From contig JASBRU010000003.1 of NCBI GenBank assembly GCA_030149285.1, positions 374,001 to 438,000 of the forward strand: DNA of 64,000 nucleotides, written 5' to 3'. A program made the translations under genes and the position numbers. This document shows, in pieces, positions 1 through 9,198 of this stretch. The notes under the pieces were generated by a model. The model was not told where the DNA came from, did not search any database, and saw only the letters and a list, made by a program, of their open reading frames with translations. The DNA is from Flavobacteriales bacterium. GTDB lineage: Bacteria; Bacteroidota; Bacteroidia; Flavobacteriales; JASBRU01. The number at the start of each line of letters is the position of its first letter. Positions within the stretch are counted from its first letter, which is position 1.

Positions 1-1
1 T

Positions 2-583
2 GGTATTGGAGCATCTTTTAACCTTGGCTTTAATGCCGAAATTGACAAAAAACATATTATCCATTTCAACCTATCTGATTTAGGTTTTATTAGCTGGAAC
101 AGTGAATCCTTAAACGCTGTTGCCGATACAACTATTAACTTTCAGGGCTTTGTAATTGATAATTTGTTTGATTTAACAGATAGTATTTTTAACCCAAAAG
201 CAGATAGTTTAGAAAACGCCGTATATGGGCAAACCAAGGGTAAGCACACTTCTTCTCTACCCCCGCTACTAAAGCTTGGTTATACGCAATTATTAGAGAA
301 AAAAGGAAACCTAAAAGCTATCTCTGCTTATACAATGTATCGTTTTAATGCAAGTTACACACCCTATATTGAAGCCGCAGCTCATTTTCAGTTTAATAAA
401 TCACACAATTTAAGCCCATCATTATCATTTGGCGGATACAATAGATTTGGTTTAGGACTAAAGTATATGTACTCTGCCTATTCTTGGCAAGCAATAATTA
501 GCACAAATAACTTACAAAGCTTAATTTTACCAAACAATAGTTATGGAATAGGAGTTTTTGTAGCACTCCGTAGAAATTTATAA
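2..583 (+). CDS. DUF5723-like outer-membrane protein, C-terminal part
   Basis: The reading frame is open from the left edge, so the N-terminus lies outside the window. The visible 193 residues alternate short polar turns with amphipathic strands (for example HFNLSDLGFISW near the start and the closing strands ending in VALRRNL), as expected for an outer-membrane beta-barrel. The LGFISW-type segment recalls the DUF5723 family of Bacteroidota; the family call is from memory of such proteins. A TTG at 164 is in frame but sits in mid-domain and is not a start. The stop is one base before kdsA, so the two are probably cotranscribed. Function unknown. Confidence 0.6.
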   Translation, partial: GIGASFNLGFNAEIDKKHIIHFNLSDLGFISWNSESLNAVADTTINFQGFVIDNLFDLTDSIFNPKADSLENAVYGQTKGKHTSSLPPLLKLGYTQLLEKKGNLKAISAYTMYRFNASYTPYIEAAAHFQFNKSHNLSPSLSFGGYNRFGLGLKYMYSAYSWQAIISTNNLQSLILPNNSYGIGVFVALRRNL

Positions 584-584
584 A

Positions 585-1394
585 ATGTTAAATAACATAC
601 CTCACCTTAACCATACTGATAAAGGAAACTTTTTTTTATTGGCTGGTCCTTGCGCTATAGAAAGCGAAGACATGGCACTTAAAATTGCCGAACGTATAAT
701 TACTATTACCGATAAGTTAGAAATACCTTACGTATTTAAGGGTTCATACAGAAAAGCTAATCGCTCTCGTTTAGATTCCTTCACAGGTATTGGTGATGAA
801 AAAGCATTAAAAATACTAAGAAAGGTGAGCGAAACCTTTAACGTACCTACTATTACCGATTTTCATAGTGCAGAAGAAGCGGCAATGGCTGCAGAGTATG
901 TAGATGTACTACAAATACCTGCATTTTTATGCAGACAAACAGATATTTTAGTTGCTGCTGCAAATACAGGTAAAGCTGTAAACATTAAAAAAGGTCAATT
1001 TTTATCGCCTGAGGCAATGACTTTTGCAGTAAACAAAGTACGTGAATCGGGCAATCCACATATAGCTATTACAGACAGAGGTACAATGTTTGGGTACCAA
1101 GATATGATTGTAGATATGCGAGGTATACCTACTATGAAAGCTTTTGATGTACCTGTAGTATTAGATATAACACACTCATTACAACAACCCAATCAATCAT
1201 CGGGGGTTACAGGTGGTAAACCTGAATTAATAGAAACCATTGGTAAGGCTGGTATTGCAGCCGGTGCAGATGGTGTCTTCTTAGAAACACATCACGATCC
1301 TTCAGTAGCAAAGTCAGACGGAGCAAATATGTTGAAATTAGACTATCTTGAGGCCTTGTTAACGAAACTTGTAAGAATTAGAAAAGCATTATAA
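585..1394 (+). CDS. kdsA: 3-deoxy-8-phosphooctulonate synthase (KdsA)
   Basis: Condenses phosphoenolpyruvate with arabinose 5-phosphate to give Kdo-8-phosphate, the cytoplasmic first step toward the Kdo of lipid A-core. The 269-residue length is normal for the family. Diagnostic motifs are LAGPCAIES (residues 19-27), KGSYRKANRSR, DITHSLQQP and HHDPSVAKSDGANM. The Cys in GPC (residue 23), together with the later His, Glu and Asp, matches the metal-dependent class; the metal-independent enterobacterial type has Asn at that place. It begins one base after the DUF5723 gene and ends two bases before the next gene, suggesting one transcript. Confidence 0.96.
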   Translation: MLNNIPHLNHTDKGNFFLLAGPCAIESEDMALKIAERIITITDKLEIPYVFKGSYRKANRSRLDSFTGIGDEKALKILRKVSETFNVPTITDFHSAEEAAMAAEYVDVLQIPAFLCRQTDILVAAANTGKAVNIKKGQFLSPEAMTFAVNKVRESGNPHIAITDRGTMFGYQDMIVDMRGIPTMKAFDVPVVLDITHSLQQPNQSSGVTGGKPELIETIGKAGIAAGADGVFLETHHDPSVAKSDGANMLKLDYLEALLTKLVRIRKAL

Positions 1395-1396
1395 TT

Positions 1397-2026
1397 ATGA
1401 AAGTACCAGCTTGGGGAAAAACATTGGCCATCTTAGGAATCATATTTGGCGCATTTGGAGTTATTGGTAACTCATCAAGGCTAATTATGCCTACTATGGC
1501 TAAATTTCAAGGTGCTATGCTTGAAGAAATGGAAAAAATACCGGTTGATACTATAGCAAACTACGAAGCTTTAGTTGATGATGCCACTGGTGATACAATA
1601 GGATATGATACAACCTACACTTTTCAAACTTTAGGTGAAAATGATGCTGAGTTTAATCCAGTTCGCCCCATGAAAGAAATGTTTGGCATGGATGATAATA
1701 GCGTAAAACTATTTAATCTATTTGGGTATTTAGGAATTGTTGTTGCCTTTCTTTTTATAGTAGGTTCTATCTTTTTGTTTTTCCAAAAGCCTATCTCTCC
1801 TACTCTTTTTATTACAGGAGTAAGTTTAAGCTTAATTTTTAGAATAGCCTTGGTAGTTATATTTATGTCTCAAGGCAATATTTATATGATGTCTTCTTCT
1901 TATGGGAGCATTTTTGTAATACTTACAGATATTACATTTCTAATTATTGCTATTGTAAGTGATAAGAACTTTTACAAAGGAATTGACCCTGATGAAGAAC
2001 TTATGGAACATTTGAGAGAATCTTAA
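1397..2026 (+). CDS. four-helix hypothetical membrane protein
   Basis: A 209-residue protein with an N-terminal hydrophobic segment (about residues 9-27), an extracytoplasmic-looking polar stretch with several Asp and Thr residues (about 45-105), and three further membrane helices (about 109-130, 134-155 and 162-185), then a charged tail. I recognise no named family. It follows kdsA by two bases and is probably cotranscribed. Its 3' end overlaps the end of the convergent OmpA-family gene by 26 bp. The long soluble loop between helices 1 and 2 could be a small periplasmic domain, but no function can be assigned. Confidence 0.85.
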   Translation: MKVPAWGKTLAILGIIFGAFGVIGNSSRLIMPTMAKFQGAMLEEMEKIPVDTIANYEALVDDATGDTIGYDTTYTFQTLGENDAEFNPVRPMKEMFGMDDNSVKLFNLFGYLGIVVAFLFIVGSIFLFFQKPISPTLFITGVSLSLIFRIALVVIFMSQGNIYMMSSSYGSIFVILTDITFLIIAIVSDKNFYKGIDPDEELMEHLRES

Positions 2027-3911
2027 TTTCTGTTCTACGATTCTGCTTTCTACCTTTTTCATTATCATTACTGGCTACAGGCTCTGATGCTCCGTAACCT
2101 TTATAGCTTAAGCGATTTTTATTTATCCCTTTTTTAACAAGATAATTGTAAACTGATAACGCTCTGTTTTTAGATAGCTCAAGGTTTAATGTTTCTGCAC
2201 CTTGATTGTCTGTATGACCTGATATCTCTATTTTTAGGTTAGGGTTTTGTACTAAAAATGAATATAGCTTATCTAACTCTGGTAAAGATTGTGGTTTAAG
2301 GTCATACAAGCCCGTTTCATAAAAAACATTGTGTAACTGTATCTTTTCGCCTTTGGTTATGGGGTTAAGTGTTACCAACATTTCATAGGCACGTTCCGGG
2401 TTTTCATTATCAGTTAATGAGAAGTTTTCTGAATAGAATAAAAAGTCTTTCTTATCAATATTCAACGCAAAGTTTTTGTTTGATGGTAAAGTGATAAAGA
2501 AATTTCCTTTTTCATCAGTCATAGCATTCAGGTAATCTTGACCGGTTTCAATATCTACCACTGTAATTTCAGACTGTAAACCCTTACCTGTTAACTTATT
2601 TAATACTTGTCCCTCTAAATATGCTATACCTATAGCTTGTGCTTCTTCAGGCATATCAAAGCTATATAAGTCCATACCGCCATAGCCGTCCTCTATTGTA
2701 TTGGTAGCATAATACCCTGTTTTGCCATCAGGCGATACAATTAAGCTAAACTCATCTGCCGGAGTATTTATAGGATATCCTAAGTTTTTTACCTCTGCCC
2801 ATTCTCCACTCTCATCTTTTCTTACTACAAAAAAGTCTCTACCCCCAAAACCAACATGTCCTGCAGATGATAAATACATAGTTTGCCCATCCCAGTGTAA
2901 AAATGGAGACACATCATCATCACTAGTATTAACTATTGGTCCGAGGTTTTTTGCAACACTCCATACCCCATTGTCTTGTAGTTCTGAGTACCAAATATCG
3001 GTGCCTCCAAAGCCACCTCTTCGTGCAGAAGAAAAATATAAAGTTTTGCCATTACCTGATAATGTTGGTTGAGAGTCCCACCATCTGGTATTTATGTTCT
3101 TTCCCATATTTATAGGTGGTGTCCATGTACCATCTTCTTGTAGTATTGAGTAATATAAATCACAACCACCATATGAGTCTTCTCTGTTACAGCCTGTAAA
3201 CACCATTATACTCCCATCTGCCGAAAGACATTGTGCCCCCTCATTATTACGTGTATTTAAAAAGCCTTTAACCGGAGCTGCAACTGTCCACTTGCCATCT
3301 TTTAACTCTGTGTAGTAAAAGTCTTCGCTAGGTACATCAAAATCAGGTAATCTATGGGTAAACACTAGGCTTTTACCATCTGCCGAAATAGATGGCGAAT
3401 ATTCCCAATTTTCTGTATTGATATTTGGACCTAAATTTGTTGGGTTAAAATCTACCGGATTCTTAATTGCTTCAATAGCAAACTTGCAAGAGGCCACGTA
3501 TTTTTCCCAAAGCTCCTTTTCATCCGGTGCTAACTTTCTTGTAAGCTTGTTGCCATAATTTATAAAGTTCTGTAAAGCATCTGCATATAAAGCATTTGAG
3601 TGCTGAACCTTTGCAAGCTTATTATACAAGTAATCCATCTTACCAAATGATATAGCCTGCTCATAATTACTTATTGCAGTTTTATAATCATTCTGTTTTA
3701 AGTATATATCTCCTCTTAACTCATAGGCCAAGCCAAACGGGTTATACTCTTCTATTGCCTTATCTATTTTTTTTAAAGCCTCTTCATAATCATCTTCTCT
3801 AATAGCTTCTATTGCATCATTGTAATACTTAAACGCTTTTTTGGTTTGAGCATTTGCAACTTGTACTATTAGTAATAAAAATAAAAGGGATATACTTAGC
3901 TTCTTAGTCAT
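2001..3911 (-). CDS. PorE-like OmpA-family protein (TPR, PD40 propeller, OmpA)
   Basis: A 636-residue secreted protein. In order: signal peptide ending VANAQ; TPR-like helices (about 25-150); WD40-like PD40 blades (about 165-415, with repeated phrases such as SADGKSLVFTHR and GNGKTLYFSSARRGG); a carboxypeptidase-regulatory-like domain (about 430-515); and a C-terminal OmpA peptidoglycan-binding domain (ISGHTDNQG, NRRTEIKIL). This four-part architecture is that of PorE in the Porphyromonas type IX secretion system, which attaches part of the machine to peptidoglycan. Many Bacteroidota carry several such paralogs, so a role in T9SS is inference. The start ATG directly abuts the queE stop (TAGATG). 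Confidence 0.88.
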   Translation of the reverse strand: MTKKLSISLLFLLLIVQVANAQTKKAFKYYNDAIEAIREDDYEEALKKIDKAIEEYNPFGLAYELRGDIYLKQNDYKTAISNYEQAISFGKMDYLYNKLAKVQHSNALYADALQNFINYGNKLTRKLAPDEKELWEKYVASCKFAIEAIKNPVDFNPTNLGPNINTENWEYSPSISADGKSLVFTHRLPDFDVPSEDFYYTELKDGKWTVAAPVKGFLNTRNNEGAQCLSADGSIMVFTGCNREDSYGGCDLYYSILQEDGTWTPPINMGKNINTRWWDSQPTLSGNGKTLYFSSARRGGFGGTDIWYSELQDNGVWSVAKNLGPIVNTSDDDVSPFLHWDGQTMYLSSAGHVGFGGRDFFVVRKDESGEWAEVKNLGYPINTPADEFSLIVSPDGKTGYYATNTIEDGYGGMDLYSFDMPEEAQAIGIAYLEGQVLNKLTGKGLQSEITVVDIETGQDYLNAMTDEKGNFFITLPSNKNFALNIDKKDFLFYSENFSLTDNENPERAYEMLVTLNPITKGEKIQLHNVFYETGLYDLKPQSLPELDKLYSFLVQNPNLKIEISGHTDNQGAETLNLELSKNRALSVYNYLVKKGINKNRLSYKGYGASEPVASNDNEKGRKQNRRTEIKILSNVP

Positions 3912-4541
3912 CTACGGTATGTGCATATACTTATGTGTTTGTAACGAAACATTCCATTTAGGGTTATTTAACACATAATTTGTTATTAGTGGCATTACTT
4001 CTTCGGCACGGCTCCATTCGGGTTGTAAAAACAATTTACAATTACTGTTTACACTCTTTGCATGCTCCTCTGCCCACTTAAAATCGTTTTTATTATATAT
4101 AATTACTTTCAATTCGTGTGCCACACTTAACACTTCTGGTTTTGGGGGCATTGTTTTCTTTGGAGATAGACATATCCAGTCCCAATTCCCAGATAATGGA
4201 TAAGCACCGGATGTTTCTATATGTATACTAATGCCTTTACTTCTTAACGCATCTGTTAAGGGGGTCATATTCCACATAAGTGGTTCTCCTCCTGTTACAA
4301 CAACAGTATTTGAGTACTTAGCAGTATTTTCTGCAATTGTATTTACATTGGTTGGCGGGTGCAAGTTTGCATCCCAACTTTCTTTCACATCACACCAATG
4401 GCAACCAACATCACAACCACCTACCCTTATAAAGTATGCTGCCTTACCGGTATGATAGCCTTCTCCTTGTATGGTATAAAATTCTTCCATTAGAGGCACT
4501 AACTCCCCTTTATCTACCAATATTTTATCTTCTTCAGTCAA
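3912..4541 (-). CDS. queE: 7-carboxy-7-deazaguanine synthase (QueE)
   Basis: Radical-SAM enzyme that contracts carboxytetrahydropterin to 7-carboxy-7-deazaguanine for queuosine synthesis. The [4Fe-4S] cluster motif appears as GGCDVGCHWCD (C-x3-C-x2-C), with FYTIQGEG just before it and the SAM-binding GGEP (TGGEPLMWN) after. The 209-residue length is normal. The start is probably TTG at 4541: a stop codon lies immediately upstream in frame, and the roughly 17 residues before the first in-frame ATG resemble the N-terminal extension of Bacteroidota homologs. A TACATTTG -7 box sits about 25 bp upstream. Other queuosine genes are not in the window. Confidence 0.94.
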   Translation of the reverse strand: MTEEDKILVDKGELVPLMEEFYTIQGEGYHTGKAAYFIRVGGCDVGCHWCDVKESWDANLHPPTNVNTIAENTAKYSNTVVVTGGEPLMWNMTPLTDALRSKGISIHIETSGAYPLSGNWDWICLSPKKTMPPKPEVLSVAHELKVIIYNKNDFKWAEEHAKSVNSNCKLFLQPEWSRAEEVMPLITNYVLNNPKWNVSLQTHKYMHIP

Positions 4542-4565
4542 TTAACTTTCTCTATCAAATTTCCA

Positions 4566-4573
4566 CAAATGTA
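4566..4573 (-). promoter_or_regulatory. -7 element for queE operon
   Basis: On the minus strand this reads TACATTTG, an exact match to the Bacteroidota -7 consensus TAnnTTTG, about 25 bp before the queE start. I do not find a TTG at the expected 19-21 bp upstream, so the promoter is only half supported. Confidence 0.45.
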
Positions 4574-4681
4574 GCGATTATAAAGGAATACAGGGCTAGT
4601 ATAGACTAGTTTACAAGTACTAGTTTTTACTTTTTTTAACAAAGTTTTAAGGTTTTTAACTTATGTTTAACTTATTAGGTA

Positions 4682-4713
4682 TTGCATAGTACCTTGCTTT
4701 ACACTTACATTTG
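4682..4713 (+). promoter_or_regulatory. promoter of small secreted protein, with PadR-operon-like element
   Basis: TTG at 4682-4684, a 21-bp spacer and TACATTTG at 4706-4713 match the Bacteroidota sigma-A promoter form. The -33 box lies inside a 17-bp sequence (4679-4695, gtattgcatagtacctt) that recurs exactly at 59031-59047, where it covers the -33 box of the PadR-PspC operon with the same 21-bp spacing. This suggests one regulator acts on both promoters. Confidence 0.75.
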
Positions 4714-4750
4714 TAATGTAATATTTAAACAAATTTAAAACGACAATATC

Positions 4751-5095
4751 ATGAAAACAGTAAAAATCGCATTAGTAAGTTTAATGACACTTGTAACAGT
4801 GTTTAGTAACGCAGCAACAGAAAAAGCAGACACAACAAACGTAGATGTGAAACAAGAAATAGTAGAAGGTTTAAATATACCTGAGACTATAAAACAAGAT
4901 TTACAAGCTACAGAAAGTGTAGTAATTCGTTTTCACTTTAACGAGAATAACGAGTTAGTAGTAGACAACGTACTACACTGCAATAAAGAGCTAGTAAGCT
5001 ACATTACAGAACAGTTAAACGGTAAAGTAGTAAACAGAGGTCTTTTAAAAAAGAATAAAGTATACAGACTGGGGCTAAGCTTACAGTTAGTATAA
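4751..5095 (+). CDS. small secreted hypothetical protein
   Basis: A 114-residue protein with a clear signal peptide (charged MKTVK, hydrophobic core, cleavage near SNAA), leaving a mature periplasmic or exported protein of about 92 residues. The mature part alternates helix (IPETIKQDLQ) and strands (VVIRFHFNEN and VYRLGLSLQLV), like a compact alpha/beta fold of the kind seen in TonB C-terminal domains, but this is only a resemblance. I recognise no family. It is a single-gene unit with its own promoter (4682-4713) and terminator (5121-5147). Its promoter shares a 17-bp element with the PadR-PspC operon at 59031, hinting at co-regulation with that envelope system. Confidence 0.85.
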   Translation: MKTVKIALVSLMTLVTVFSNAATEKADTTNVDVKQEIVEGLNIPETIKQDLQATESVVIRFHFNENNELVVDNVLHCNKELVSYITEQLNGKVVNRGLLKKNKVYRLGLSLQLV

Positions 5096-5120
5096 ACAAC
5101 AACCAAACAAGCATATTCTA

Positions 5121-5147
5121 AAAGAGCGGCAAATGCCGCTCTTTTTT
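5121..5147. terminator. bidirectional rho-independent terminator
   Basis: A 10-bp perfect stem (5121-5130 with 5135-5144, aaagagcggc) around the loop aaat is followed by a run of T on the plus strand and preceded by A residues, so it can serve both the plus-strand secreted-protein gene and the minus-strand folD. The folD stop codon lies in the T run. Confidence 0.9.
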
Positions 5148-6027
5148 ATTGATAAAATTCTTTCTTTGCTGCTGAGAGTGTATTGGTTAGCAACATAGCA
5201 ATGGTCATAGGGCCTACTCCACCGGGAACAGGAGTTATATAGCTTGCTTTGGGTGAAACAGATTCAAAGTCTACATCTCCCCATAATTTCCAACCAGATT
5301 TAGTTTTATCTGATGGTAAGCGAGTAATACCTACATCAATTATTACCACACCTTCTTTTACCATATCTGCAGTAATAAAGCCCTTTTTACCTAAGGCAAC
5401 AATTAATATATCGGCAGTTTTGGTAATCTCACTTAAGTTTTGCGTTCTACTATGTGTTAGTGTAACCGTAGCGTTACCGGGGTTGCTATTTCTTGCCATT
5501 AATATGCTTACAGGAGAGCCTACAATATGGCTACGCCCCACTACTACACAGTGTTTTCCTGATGTTTCAATATTATATCGCTTCAGTAACTCAATAATAC
5601 CATACGGTGTAGCAGGTAAATAAGTAGGTAGGTTTAAAGCCATTTTTCCTACACTGGTAGGATGAAAACCATCTACATCCTTCTTAGGGTCAATAGTTTC
5701 GGTAATTTTTAATTCAGAAATATGATCTGGTAAAGGAGATTGCACAATGAATCCATCAATATCATCATCATCATTTAAATCTTGTACTATTTGTAGTAAT
5801 TCTTCTTCTGTAATAGATGAATCTCTACGTACTAATGATGATTTAAACCCAACTCTTTCACAGGCTTTAATCTTCGCATTTACATAGGTTTCACTTGCGC
5901 CATCATCTCCAATTAGCACAGCAGCTAAATGCGGAACTTTGCCCCCGCTTTTTACTAGTTGCTCAACTTCGTTGGCAATTTCTTCTTTAATTGTTGCGGA
6001 GGTTAGTCTACCGTCTAGTAACTGCAT
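5146..6027 (-). CDS. folD: methylenetetrahydrofolate dehydrogenase / methenyltetrahydrofolate cyclohydrolase (FolD)
   Basis: Cytoplasmic bifunctional enzyme that interconverts 5,10-methylene-, 5,10-methenyl- and 10-formyl-tetrahydrofolate. The 293-residue length fits the family. Visible motifs are the catalytic [10 protein letters not shown] with its conserved Tyr and Lys, [17 protein letters not shown], the dinucleotide-binding [11 protein letters not shown] and the C-terminal signature [11 protein letters not shown]. It is the last gene of a minus-strand cluster (arginase, argS, ffh, folD), 25 bp after ffh, and ends in a strong hairpin terminator. All expected catalytic positions appear intact. 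Confidence 0.97.
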   Translation of the reverse strand: MQLLDGRLTSATIKEEIANEVEQLVKSGGKVPHLAAVLIGDDGASETYVNAKIKACERVGFKSSLVRRDSSITEEELLQIVQDLNDDDDIDGFIVQSPLPDHISELKITETIDPKKDVDGFHPTSVGKMALNLPTYLPATPYGIIELLKRYNIETSGKHCVVVGRSHIVGSPVSILMARNSNPGNATVTLTHSRTQNLSEITKTADILIVALGKKGFITADMVKEGVVIIDVGITRLPSDKTKSGWKLWGDVDFESVSPKASYITPVPGGVGPMTIAMLLTNTLSAAKKEFYQ

Positions 6028-6052
6028 AAATAGTTAAGTCTGAATATTAAAT

Positions 6053-7387
6053 TTATTGACGAGGCATTCCCTTCATCATTTGCATCATTTTTTTAGCTCC
6101 ACCACCCTGCATCATCTTCATCATTTTACTCATATCGCCAAATTGCTTGATTAAGCGGTTTACCTCCGGAATGCTTTTACCACTACCGGCAGCAATACGT
6201 TTTTTACGACTACCATTTATCAGTTTTGGCTCTGCACGTTCTGCAGGTGTCATAGACTGTATAATAGCTTCAACACCTTTAAAAGCGTCATCATCAATAT
6301 CTACATTACGTAATGCTTTGCCCATACCGGGTATCATACCCATCAGGTCTTTTACATTACCCATTTTCTTAATCTGCTCAATTTGCTTTAAAAAGTCATT
6401 AAAGTCAAACTGGTTCTTAGCAATCTTCTTTTGTAATTTACGAGCCTCTTCTTCATCATACTGCTCTTGAGCACGCTCAACAAGCGATACAACATCACCC
6501 ATACCTAAAATACGGTCGGCCATACGTTCAGGATAGAAAACATCTAATGCTTCCATTTTCTCACCAGTACCTACAAACTTAATAGGTTTATCTACTACCG
6601 AACGGATAGTTAAAGCTGCACCACCACGTGTGTCACCATCTAATTTGGTAAGAACAACACCATCGTAGTTTAATCTATCATTAAAGGCTTTAGCAGTATT
6701 TACAGCATCCTGCCCCGTCATAGAGTCTACAACAAATAAGGTTTCATCTGGCGAGATTGCTTTATGTACAGCAGCAATTTCATTCATCATCTCCTCATCA
6801 ACTGCCAATCGACCCGCGGTATCCACAATTACAAGATTATTACCTTGTGCTTTGGCTTGTTTTATTGCATTTACAGCAATCTCTACGGGATTCTTATTTT
6901 CAATCTCTGTGTAAACAGGAACACCAATTTGTTCCCCCAATACTTTTAACTGATCTATCGCCGCAGGACGGTATACATCACCCGCTACCAATAATGGGTT
7001 TTTGCTTTTCTTAGTCTTTAAAAAGTTAGCAAGCTTACCGGAAAAAGTAGTTTTACCAGAACCTTGTAAACCGGCAATTAATATAACGGTAGGATTTCCT
7101 TTTAAAGAAATTTCGCTTACCTCAGACCCCATAAGGTTAGCCAACTCGTCTTTCACAAGTTTTGTCATTAACTGACCCGGCTTTAATGAGGTTAATACCT
7201 CTTGCCCTAATGCGTTTTCTTTTACTCTATTGGTAAATTCTTTTGCAACCTTAAAGCTAACATCGGCATCTAACAATGCACGGCGCACCTCTTTTAAGGT
7301 TTCGGCAACGTTTACCTCTGTAATTTGTCCATGTCCTTTAAGTACATGAAACGCTTTTTCTAACTTATCACTTAAATTTTCAAACAT
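6053..7387 (-). CDS. ffh: signal recognition particle GTPase Ffh
   Basis: Protein component of the signal recognition particle; it binds signal sequences on ribosomes and hands them to FtsY at the membrane. In order: N-domain helical bundle (about 1-95), G domain with GLQGSGKTT (about 105), DVYRPAAIDQL, DTAGR and TKLDGDTRGG, then a methionine-rich M domain (about 295-444) ending in a KMMKMMQ-rich tail. The frame is open to a GTG at 7390, but the ATG at 7387 (MFENLSDKLEKA) aligns with the usual Ffh N-terminus, so I chose it. It lies between argS and folD with short gaps. Confidence 0.97.
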   Translation of the reverse strand: MFENLSDKLEKAFHVLKGHGQITEVNVAETLKEVRRALLDADVSFKVAKEFTNRVKENALGQEVLTSLKPGQLMTKLVKDELANLMGSEVSEISLKGNPTVILIAGLQGSGKTTFSGKLANFLKTKKSKNPLLVAGDVYRPAAIDQLKVLGEQIGVPVYTEIENKNPVEIAVNAIKQAKAQGNNLVIVDTAGRLAVDEEMMNEIAAVHKAISPDETLFVVDSMTGQDAVNTAKAFNDRLNYDGVVLTKLDGDTRGGAALTIRSVVDKPIKFVGTGEKMEALDVFYPERMADRILGMGDVVSLVERAQEQYDEEEARKLQKKIAKNQFDFNDFLKQIEQIKKMGNVKDLMGMIPGMGKALRNVDIDDDAFKGVEAIIQSMTPAERAEPKLINGSRKKRIAAGSGKSIPEVNRLIKQFGDMSKMMKMMQGGGAKKMMQMMKGMPRQ

Positions 7388-7419
7388 CACTTATCAGTTT
7401 ATACTGCAAAAATAATAAT

Positions 7420-9198
7420 TTACATGCGCTCTGGCACACCAATTCCTAATAGTCTCATAGAATTAGCAATAACCTCAGCAACTAGCTTAGAAAGTTGTAA
7501 CCTAAATAACATCTGATTGCTATCCTCTGCATTAAATATGGGGACATTTTGGTAGAAAGTATTGTATCCTTTTACCAAATCATAAGTATATGATGCAATT
7601 ATAGATGGCCCATAATTATCTGCTGCTTCTTTAATAACAACAGGGAATTTATAAATACTTTTAATCAATTCTCTCTCACGCTCATCTATGTCTCCTGCAT
7701 AAGAAAAGCTTGCATCTAACTCACCATGCTTACGGAATAATGATTTGATACGTGCATGCGTATATTGGATGAAAGGACCTGTATTACCGTTAAAATCAAT
7801 AGACTCAGCAGGGTTAAATACCATTCGCTTACGAGCATCTACCTTTAAAATAAAATACTTTAAAGCTCCTAGTCCTATCGTTTTATATAACTCTGCTTTT
7901 TCTTCTTCAGAATACCCTTCTAATTTTCCTAATTCTTCGGTAATAGTTTTTGCATCATCTGTCATCTGTTGCATCAAATCATCAGCATCAACAACAGTAC
8001 CTTCTCTAGATTTCATTTTACCGGTTGGTAAGTCTACCATACCGTAAGACAGATGATATAAATTATCTGCCCATTCATAACCTAATTTTTTAAGGATTAA
8101 GAATAGCACTTTAAAGTGGTAATCTTGCTCATTACCTACTGTGTAGATAAGGCTATTGATATCAAAATCTTTGAAACGCTGAACAGCAGTACCAATATCT
8201 TGCGTCATGTATACTGATGTACCATCAGAACGCAATAATATTTTTTCGTCTAGTCCATCATCCGTTAAATCTACCCATACTGAACCATCATCTTTTTTAT
8301 AGAAAACACCTTTCTCAAGGCCTTCAAGCACAATTGCTTTTCCTAATAAATAGGTACTGCTTTCGTAGTAGTTTTTATCAAACTCAACGCCAAGTTCTTT
8401 ATAGGTAATATTAAAACCATCATAAACCCATCCATTCATGGTTTTCCATAAATTCACAACATCAGGGTCGCCCGCTTCCCAAGCTCTTAACATCTCTTGA
8501 GCCTCAACAATCATCGAAGCCTCTTTCTCTGCATCTTCTTTTGCTTTTCCTTCAGCAATCAATTGTTCAATCTCTTTCTTATAGGCTTTATCAAACTCTA
8601 CATAGTATTTACCTACCAATGCATCGCCTTTCATTCCGGTACTTTCAGGAGTTTCGCCTGCACCAAACTTTTGCCAAGCCAACATAGACTTGCATATATG
8701 TATACCACGGTCGTTTATAATCTGTACTTTTTGTACTCTTTTACCAGTTGCTTGTATAATTTGTGCAACAGACCAACCTAATAAGTTATTACGGATATGC
8801 CCTAAGTGTAAAGGCTTATTGGTATTAGGAGATGAATATTCTACCATTATTTCCGGTGAGTTCTCATCTACAGGAGCAATGCCATATTGCTCTTGAGAGT
8901 AAGCATTGTAAAATGCCTCTAACCAGTAGTTATCAGCTATTGATAAGTTTAAAAACCCTTTTACAACATTGTAGGCAGTTACCTCGTCTACAGTATCTAA
9001 CAAATGTTTTCCTAACTCCTCTGCGGTTTGCTCTGGAGATTTACGAGCTGCTTTTACAAACGGAAATACAACTAATGTTAAATCTCCCTCAAATTCTTTT
9101 CGAGTTTCCTGAAAATCTAATGATTGATTTTCTAAGCCATATAGTTTTTTTAATGCATTAGCAGTAGCTTCTACCAATATAGACTGTATATCTTTCAT
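7420..9198 (-). CDS. argS: arginine-tRNA ligase (ArgS)
   Basis: Class I aminoacyl-tRNA synthetase charging tRNA-Arg. Domains in order: N-terminal tRNA-binding domain (about 1-105), Rossmann catalytic core with the HIGH-type motif HLGH (near residue 128, in NKPLHLGHIRNN), a KMSKS-like loop (GKMKSREGT, near 393), and the C-terminal DALR anticodon-binding domain ending LGIGVPERM. The 592-residue length is normal. Its ATG overlaps the arginase stop by one base (TAATG), so the two are translationally coupled. Confidence 0.97.
   Translation of the reverse strand: MKDIQSILVEATANALKKLYGLENQSLDFQETRKEFEGDLTLVVFPFVKAARKSPEQTAEELGKHLLDTVDEVTAYNVVKGFLNLSIADNYWLEAFYNAYSQEQYGIAPVDENSPEIMVEYSSPNTNKPLHLGHIRNNLLGWSVAQIIQATGKRVQKVQIINDRGIHICKSMLAWQKFGAGETPESTGMKGDALVGKYYVEFDKAYKKEIEQLIAEGKAKEDAEKEASMIVEAQEMLRAWEAGDPDVVNLWKTMNGWVYDGFNITYKELGVEFDKNYYESSTYLLGKAIVLEGLEKGVFYKKDDGSVWVDLTDDGLDEKILLRSDGTSVYMTQDIGTAVQRFKDFDINSLIYTVGNEQDYHFKVLFLILKKLGYEWADNLYHLSYGMVDLPTGKMKSREGTVVDADDLMQQMTDDAKTITEELGKLEGYSEEEKAELYKTIGLGALKYFILKVDARKRMVFNPAESIDFNGNTGPFIQYTHARIKSLFRKHGELDASFSYAGDIDERERELIKSIYKFPVVIKEAADNYGPSIIASYTYDLVKGYNTFYQNVPIFNAEDSNQMLFRLQLSKLVAEVIANSMRLLGIGVPERM

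Noticed and set aside
995-1192. Minus-strand frame inside kdsA
   Set aside because: Shadow of a strongly conserved gene on the other strand.
4574-4650. Repeated CTAGT-like words upstream of the 4751 gene
   Set aside because: Short AT-rich words without consistent spacing; not enough to call an operator.
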